Source: Anaerobiospirillum sp. NML120449
GTDB taxonomy: Bacteria > Pseudomonadota > Gammaproteobacteria > Enterobacterales > Succinivibrionaceae
Length of the DNA stretch: 51,076 nucleotides
Assembly (NCBI RefSeq): GCF_023051105.1
Contig: NZ_JALKIL010000036.1
Span: 1-51,076 of the forward strand
Reading direction: 5' to 3'
Numbering within the stretch: the stretch's first letter is position 1; every line of letters starts with the position of its first letter. This document shows positions 46,258 through 51,076 of the stretch, one piece after another. The notes below the pieces were generated by a model, which worked only from the letters and a program-made list of their open reading frames with translations, ran no database searches and was not told the DNA's origin. The translations under genes and the position numbers were made by a program.

Positions 46258-47406
46258 ATGGCAAAATCAGATTTTGACGCTTTTGAGAGAGCCAATGGCG
46301 GAAAGAAGCTGCCGCTGCTGGTGCGCTGGCATATTGATCTGCCACTGCTTATTGGCCTGCTTATGACCCTGGGCCTGTCTCTTTTTGTCCTGTATTCTGC
46401 CTCAGGACAGCATATTGAAATGCTGGAGCGTCAGGTGGTGCGTACCAGCATGGCTTTCCTTGCCATGGTGATTGTTGCGCAGGTACCGCCTAAATTATTG
46501 GCCAAGACAGCTCTTTATACCTACATTGTATGTCTGGGCTTTCTGCTGATGGTGGAGCTCTTTGGTGATATCTCCAAAGGCGCACAGCGCTGGCTTAATA
46601 TCGGCTTTATGCGTATTCAGCCATCTGAGTTCCTAAAGCTCACCATGCCTTTGACCATTGCAGCTTTCCTCTCCCGCGAGAGCATCCCTCCACGCAAGAT
46701 AAATATCATTATTGCCTTTGTTCTGGTGGCTGTTCCTACAGTGCTCATCGCCATGCAGCCTGACCTTGGTACCGGTATTCTGGTAGCAACCTCAGGTATT
46801 ATTGCCATATTCCTTGCAGGCCTGAGCTTCTGGTGGATTGGTGGAGGCGTGGTACTTGGTGCTACGGCGCTGCCTATCATGTGGAATTATGTGCTTCACG
46901 ACTACCAGAAACAGCGCGTACTGACACTGTTGAACCCTGAACGAGACCCTCTGGGAGCTGGCTACCACATCATCCAGTCCAAGATTGCTATTGGATCAGG
47001 AGGTATCTACGGAAAAGGCTGGCTGCAGGGCTCACAGTCCCAGCTGGACTTCCTGCCAGAGCCTCATACCGACTTTATTTTTGCTGTGCTGGCTGAGGAA
47101 ACCGGACTTATAGGCTTTATTATCCTTATGTCCATTTACCTCTTTATCATTGCCCGCTGTGTCTATATCAGCTTTAACGCCAGAAGCAACTTTGACCGTA
47201 TCCTTGCCGGCACCTATACCTTTACCCTGCCTTTCTATATATTCATCAATATCGGCATGGTAAGCGGCATTCTCCCTGTAGTAGGTGTACCGTTGCCAAT
47301 GGTCTCATATGGCGGAACGTCCATGATTATTCTGGCGATTACATTCGGCATCATCATGTCGATTCACACGCACAAGAAAATCAGTATCTTCGCCAAAAAC
47401 ACCTGA
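46258..47406 (+). CDS. rodA: Peptidoglycan glycosyltransferase RodA
   Basis: A 382-residue SEDS-family membrane protein of about ten helices that polymerises lipid II into glycan strands and works with PBP2 in the rod complex. Family motifs are WLNIGFMRIQPSEFLKL, MQPDLGTG, LNPERDPLGAGYHIIQSKIAIGSGG, and LPEPHTDFIFAVLAEETGLIG, which includes the essential Asp region. E. coli RodA (MrdB) has 370 residues. It is the last gene of the conserved cluster and is followed by a terminator. Confidence 0.96.
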   Translation: MAKSDFDAFERANGGKKLPLLVRWHIDLPLLIGLLMTLGLSLFVLYSASGQHIEMLERQVVRTSMAFLAMVIVAQVPPKLLAKTALYTYIVCLGFLLMVELFGDISKGAQRWLNIGFMRIQPSEFLKLTMPLTIAAFLSRESIPPRKINIIIAFVLVAVPTVLIAMQPDLGTGILVATSGIIAIFLAGLSFWWIGGGVVLGATALPIMWNYVLHDYQKQRVLTLLNPERDPLGAGYHIIQSKIAIGSGGIYGKGWLQGSQSQLDFLPEPHTDFIFAVLAEETGLIGFIILMSIYLFIIARCVYISFNARSNFDRILAGTYTFTLPFYIFINIGMVSGILPVVGVPLPMVSYGGTSMIILAITFGIIMSIHTHKKISIFAKNT

Positions 47407-47447
47407 CCAAAAACACTTTCAAAATCTTTTATAAACAAGTTTTTCAC

Positions 47448-47477
47448 AGGCTCACCCTCACGGGTGAGCCTTTATTT
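47448..47477 (+). terminator. Terminator after rodA
   Basis: AGGCTCACCC (47448-47457), a TCAC loop, GGGTGAGCCT (47462-47471), then TTATTTTTC. Confidence 0.9.
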
Positions 47478-47950
47478 TTCTTTATCTTTATCCCTGCCCC
47501 TTAGCCTTTGCCCCTGCCACTTACAATCCCCCTGTCCTGTCCTGCCCTGCCCTGCCCTGAACCGAACTGGCATACCGTACCCTTTCGCACTGGCCCAGCA
47601 CAGAGCCGCCCGGCCGTACCTTTCCTAACCTGTCCCACCAGAATCAGCCGAGCCTTGCGCCTACATTACATGCAAGGAAGTCATAGTCTTATGCAAAAAC
47701 ATGATCGCTCTACAAATCATTTTAAATTGGCATCAAACGAACTCATCCATATACAGTGAGCCATGATTTTGTCTATGAAACGCTCAACATGATTAGAAAC
47801 ACACCAATTTAAATACCATTAGAGGACACTGCAAATATCTTATTGAGCATAAAGATATATTGCATAAAAGCCATATATATCGGTATTTGCGCAAGGTCTT
47901 ACGCCAAAATTGTCACATCTATATTTGATAGATTAACTGAAGAAAATCCA
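47478..47950. other. Gap between rodA and the flagellin trio, no gene seen
   Basis: A pyrimidine-rich stretch with CCTGCCCTGCCCTG repeats (47500-47560) gives way to AT-rich sequence from about 47690. No supported gene. Confidence 0.4.
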
Positions 47951-47977
47951 TATGTTACAGGTAACGAAGAGCGATAA
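47951..47977 (+). promoter_or_regulatory. Weak sigma28 (FliA) promoter candidate for flagellin 3
   Basis: TATG, 15 bp, then AGCGATAA, compared with the FliA consensus TAAA-N15-GCCGATAA. The -10 half matches at 6 of 8, the -35 half at 2 of 4. No -24/-12 sigma54 site was found here, unlike flagellins 1 and 2. The leader would be about 105 nt. Confidence 0.3.
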
Positions 47978-48088
47978 ATACTCAATGCAATCATGTCCGT
48001 TAAGGATGCGAGAGTATTTAAATTGAGCAGACGTATCGACAGTTGCATGCTTAGGTCGTACGCTGCCAGGAGAGATCAAGAGGTTATC

Positions 48089-49006
48089 ATGGCTATTTAT
48101 GTCAACACAAACATATCCAGCCTCAATGGTCGTCGCTATCTGAACAATGTACAGAATCAGCTGACGACAACCTACCAACGCCTGAGTTCAGGTCTTCGAA
48201 TTAATTCTGCCAAAGACGATGCTGCTGGTTTGCAGATCAGCTCACGTCTGACCACTCAGATCAACGGTTTAAATCAGGGTAACCGCAACGCAAACGACGG
48301 CATTGCTTTCGCACAGACCGCCGAAGGTGCCATGGATGAAATTACTGGCATGCTGCAGAAAGTACGTACCCTTGCAGTACAGGCCAATAACGGCACCAAC
48401 ACCACAGAAGATAAAAAGGCTCTTAGTGCCGAAGTAGATTCACTTCTTGAAGAAGTGCAGCGCGTAGTCCAGCAGACCACTTTTGGTGGTAAAAGCATCC
48501 TTAATGGACAGCAGAAAAACTCCCTTTATGGTATTGCAGCAAATGGCGGTGCTGCAGGCAACGATGCCAAGATCTCATTTCAAGTAGGCGCAAACAGTGG
48601 TGACACTATCGAGCTTACAATGAAGAACCTTGGTCTGTCCAAAGTGGTTGCCACTAATGATCTGAAGGTTTTTGGCATTGGAAACGCAAACGGCACTATC
48701 GATTTCAGCTTTACTAAGGCTGACTCCGCTCCAGATAAAGTTTTAGAAAAGATTGATGGCCTCATTGCGCTGTATGACGGTGAGCGCGCTACCCTTGGTG
48801 CTTTCCAAAACCGTTTAGAATCATCTATCCGCAATCAGGCCAACGTTTCTGCCAACCAGGCAGATGCCCGTAGCAGAATTCGCGACGCAGATTTCGCCGA
48901 AGAATCAGCCAACCTTTCTCAGCAGTCTATTATCCAGCAGGCCGCTACCTCCATGCTTATGCAGGCAAATACCCGCCCTATGCTCGGCCTTGCACTCTTA
49001 GGTTAA
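48089..49006 (+). CDS. Flagellin 3 (second type)
   Basis: A 305-residue flagellin of a different subtype from flagellins 1 and 2: it begins MAIYVNTNISSLNGRRYLNN and ends MLMQANTRPMLGLALLG. The conserved D0/D1 ends ([20 protein letters not shown] and [20 protein letters not shown]) enclose a short variable centre (about residues 145-225) with GANSGDTIEL. The ATG at 48089 is chosen because homology to the other flagellins begins there; the frame extends upstream to 47993 without similarity. First of three tandem copies. Confidence 0.95.
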   Translation: MAIYVNTNISSLNGRRYLNNVQNQLTTTYQRLSSGLRINSAKDDAAGLQISSRLTTQINGLNQGNRNANDGIAFAQTAEGAMDEITGMLQKVRTLAVQANNGTNTTEDKKALSAEVDSLLEEVQRVVQQTTFGGKSILNGQQKNSLYGIAANGGAAGNDAKISFQVGANSGDTIELTMKNLGLSKVVATNDLKVFGIGNANGTIDFSFTKADSAPDKVLEKIDGLIALYDGERATLGAFQNRLESSIRNQANVSANQADARSRIRDADFAEESANLSQQSIIQQAATSMLMQANTRPMLGLALLG

Positions 49007-49045
49007 ACCTAATCTAATCTACAAAACATTTTAGCCATTATCAGT

Positions 49046-49073
49046 TCAGTCATAAGCTATGCTAAATGACTGA
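49046..49073 (+). promoter_or_regulatory. Hairpin between flagellins 3 and 4
   Basis: 8-bp stem TCAGTCAT/ATGACTGA (49046-49053 with 49066-49073). The equivalent hairpin before flagellin 5 has a T-A pair replaced by C-G. A second stem GCTGAT/ATCAGC follows (about 49095-49117). No T tract, so it is a leader or spacer structure rather than a terminator. Confidence 0.5.
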
Positions 49074-49143
49074 GCACATAAGGAAACATAGAAGAGCTGA
49101 TTAGTGCTTTTATCAGCCCTCATGCGAGAAGAAGGAAACAAAC

Positions 49144-50043
49144 ATGGCTATCTACGTTAACACCAACATAAGCTCGCTCAACGGCCGTCGCTATCTCAAT
49201 AACGTACAGAACCAGCTTACAACGACCTACCAGAGACTTAGTTCAGGTCTGAGAATTAACAGCGCCAAGGACGACGCTGCCGGCCTGCAGATCAGCTCCC
49301 GTCTGACTACTCAGATTAACGGCCTCAACCAGGGTAATCGCAACGCAAACGATGGTATTGCCTTTGCTCAGACAGCTGAAGGTGCTCTTGATGAAGTAAC
49401 TGGCATGCTGCAGAAAGTGCGTACCCTTGCAGTACAGGCCAATAACGGTACCAACACTGCCGACGATAAAAAGGCTCTCAGCTCAGAAATGACCGCGCTG
49501 ATTAATGAAGCGCAACGTGTAGTAACCAAAACAACATATGGCGGTAAAACCATTTTAAATGGTCAGCAAGATAACAGTATTTATGAGGTCAAGACAAAGG
49601 GTGATGACGGTAGCATAGCTTTCCAGGTAGGGGCAAATAGCGGTGATACTATTTCCTTTACTATGAAGAATTTCGTTATGTCAAAATTAACTGCTGACGC
49701 AGGAAAAATTTTTGGCATTCAACAAGACGGATCAGCTAAAGTCGACCTTGCTGCTGCAGACAGCACCCCTGACAAAATTTTACAAAATATCGACGCCTAT
49801 ATTGCAGCAATAGATTCGGAGCGTGCAAATATGGGCGCTTTCCAAAACCGTTTAGAATCATCTATCCGCAATCAGGCCAACGTTTCTGCCAACCAGGCAG
49901 ATGCCCGTAGCAGAATTCGCGACGCAGACTTCGCAGAAGAGTCCGCAAACCTTTCCCAGCAGTCCATTATCCAGCAGGCTGCAACCTCCATGTTGATGCA
50001 GGCTAATACCCGACCTATGCTTGGCCTTGCTCTGTTAGGCTAA
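49144..50043 (+). CDS. Flagellin 4 (second type)
   Basis: A 299-residue flagellin almost identical to flagellin 3 over the first 110 and last 75 residues, with its own short centre (INEAQRVVTKTTYGGKTILN onwards). GAAGAAGGAAAC precedes the ATG. The 137-bp spacer has no recognisable promoter, so it may be transcribed with flagellin 3. Confidence 0.95.
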   Translation: MAIYVNTNISSLNGRRYLNNVQNQLTTTYQRLSSGLRINSAKDDAAGLQISSRLTTQINGLNQGNRNANDGIAFAQTAEGALDEVTGMLQKVRTLAVQANNGTNTADDKKALSSEMTALINEAQRVVTKTTYGGKTILNGQQDNSIYEVKTKGDDGSIAFQVGANSGDTISFTMKNFVMSKLTADAGKIFGIQQDGSAKVDLAAADSTPDKILQNIDAYIAAIDSERANMGAFQNRLESSIRNQANVSANQADARSRIRDADFAEESANLSQQSIIQQAATSMLMQANTRPMLGLALLG

Positions 50044-50074
50044 ATCCTTTACAAAATAATTTAGCCAATAAGTA

Positions 50075-50100
50075 TCAGCCATAATCTCACATATGGCTGA
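50075..50100 (+). promoter_or_regulatory. Hairpin between flagellins 4 and 5
   Basis: 9-bp stem TCAGCCATA/TATGGCTGA (50075-50083 with 50092-50100). It is homologous in position and sequence to 49046-49073, with a compensatory C-G for T-A. A second inverted repeat CAGGAC/GTCCTG (about 50115-50146) lies just before the gene. Confidence 0.5.
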
Positions 50101-50169
50101 GTTAACAGAAATGAACAGGACTAACTGTCAATTGCAGAAGGTCCTGCCGTGGGAATAAAGGGAAACAAA

Positions 50170-51018
50170 ATGGCTATTTACGTAAATACCAATATAAGCT
50201 CACTCAATGGGCGTCGCTATCTTAATAACGTACAGAATCAGCTTGCTACTACCTACCAGAGACTGAGCTCTGGCCTGAGAATTAACAGTGCCAAGGACGA
50301 TGCTGCAGGCCTGCAGATCAGCTCACGTCTGACAACTCAAATTAACGGTCTGAATCAGGGTAACCGTAATTCCAATGACGCAATTGCTTTTGCTCAGACA
50401 GCAGAAGGCGCAATGGACGAAATCACTGGCATGCTGCAGAAAGTACGTACCCTTGCAGTTCAGGCTAACAACGGTACCAACACTGCTGATGATAAGAAAG
50501 CTCTTAGTGCCGAGGTAGACTCACTTCTTGAAGAGGTTCAGCGCGTTGTCGGTAAGACCACTTTTGGCGGTAAAACCATTCTTAACGGTAAGCAGGATAA
50601 CAGTATTTATACAGATGGTGCAGCTCACGATGATGGAAAAATAACTTTCCAGGTAGGTGCTAACAGTGGTGATACTATTCAGTTTACTCTTAAAAACCTG
50701 GCACTTTCCAAGATGGTAGATGCCAATGACAAAACTATTTTTGGCATTGGGGCAAATGGCGCTATTGCTTTCGACTTCAATGATGCAGCGATGGCTCCGG
50801 ATAAGCTTTTATCTAAGATCGACGCACTGATTGGCAAGTACGACGGCGAGCGTGCAAACCTGGGCGCTTTACAAAATCGTTTAGAATCATCTATTCGCAA
50901 TCAGGCTAACGTATCAGCAAACCAGGCTGACGCCCGCAGCCGTATTCGCGACCATAGCCCGGCATTTAAGGATCGCCTTCTAGACATATATTTTTTTATC
51001 GATACGTTGTATCTATGA
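50170..51018 (+). pseudogene. Flagellin 5 (second type), interrupted at its C-terminus
   Basis: The gene follows its neighbours through the D0/D1 N-terminus, the centre (ILNGKQDNSIYTDG) and the start of the C-terminal domain up to ARSRIRD at 50952. The next residues should be ADFAEESANLSQQ and about 30 more. Instead unrelated sequence begins and the frame runs HSPAFKDRLLDIYFF to a stop at 51016-51018. The lost D0 helix is needed for export and polymerisation, so the product is almost certainly non-functional. The start is the ATG at 50170, where homology begins. Confidence 0.85.
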
Positions 51019-51076
51019 TGCAATTAAAAAAATATTGATAATACTTTTCAACTGTCAAGTATCTATCTGAAAATTG
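50953..51076. mobile_element. Foreign sequence interrupting flagellin 5, possible element end
   Basis: From 50953 (CATAGCCCGGCATTTAAGG) the sequence has no similarity to the other flagellins and becomes AT-rich. An abrupt junction inside a conserved codon run is what an inserted element produces. I do not recognise the terminal sequence, and the other end lies outside the window. An assembly misjoin within repeated flagellin genes is the alternative. Confidence 0.4.

Noticed and set aside
47930..48060. Sigma54 promoter for flagellin 3
   Set aside because: The nearest GG...GC pair (GGTAACGAAGAGC) has 9-bp rather than 10-bp spacing and lacks TTGC.

Overview
The window looks like chromosome of a motile gammaproteobacterium. 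The order leuS-lptE-holA-nadD-...-rsfS-rlmH-mrdA-rodA is the classical gammaproteobacterial one, there is a pstSCAB-phoU operon, and some flagellins sit behind sigma54-type promoters. Coding density is low, with many gaps of 0.3-2.6 kb, and several proteins carry low-complexity insertions. A Succinivibrionaceae/Anaerobiospirillum-like host is my guess, not a demonstrated fact.

Layout. 1-2050: an IS4-superfamily (IS1634-like) transposase with a small coiled-coil ORF behind it and a 29-nt palindrome over its promoter. 2260-5030: two near-identical flagellin genes, each with an upstream element, a sigma54 promoter, a 102-nt hairpin leader and a terminator. 5750-11720 (minus strand): phoU, pstB, pstA, pstC, pstS with TTAACA-type direct repeats upstream. 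11.7-14.1 kb: no gene seen. 14.1-17.9 kb: two paralogous MATE efflux pumps separated by a 52-bp tandem repeat. 18.8-20.2 kb (minus): an ISAzo13-transposase-like protein lacking the expected catalytic aspartates. 22.0-26.3 kb (minus): a 1439-residue autotransporter-passenger-like protein ending in one membrane anchor. 27.1-28.0 kb (minus): an L,D-transpeptidase. 29.2-47.4 kb: the leuS to rodA cluster (tRNA charging, LPS assembly, DNA replication, NAD synthesis, ribosome silencing and methylation, cell elongation).

The main candidate for something new is the 6.7-kb stretch 35762-42462, which separates nadD from rsfS and carries three unfamiliar genes. The middle one (961 aa) appears to be a catalytically degenerate relative of IscB/RRXRR proteins (PLMP-like domain, eroded RuvC-I, a terminal segment like the one before RuvC-II, no HNH) on a long disordered N-terminal region. 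The two flanking genes both show a pattern reminiscent of the anti-Cas12a protein AcrVA2. Together with the ISAzo13-like protein this suggests domesticated, nuclease-dead mobile-element proteins. These assignments rest on motif recall, not on searches.

48.0-51.0 kb: three further flagellin genes of a second type in tandem, with related hairpins between them. The last is cut in its conserved C-terminal region by unrelated sequence that runs to the window edge, which may be a mobile-element insertion or an assembly junction.
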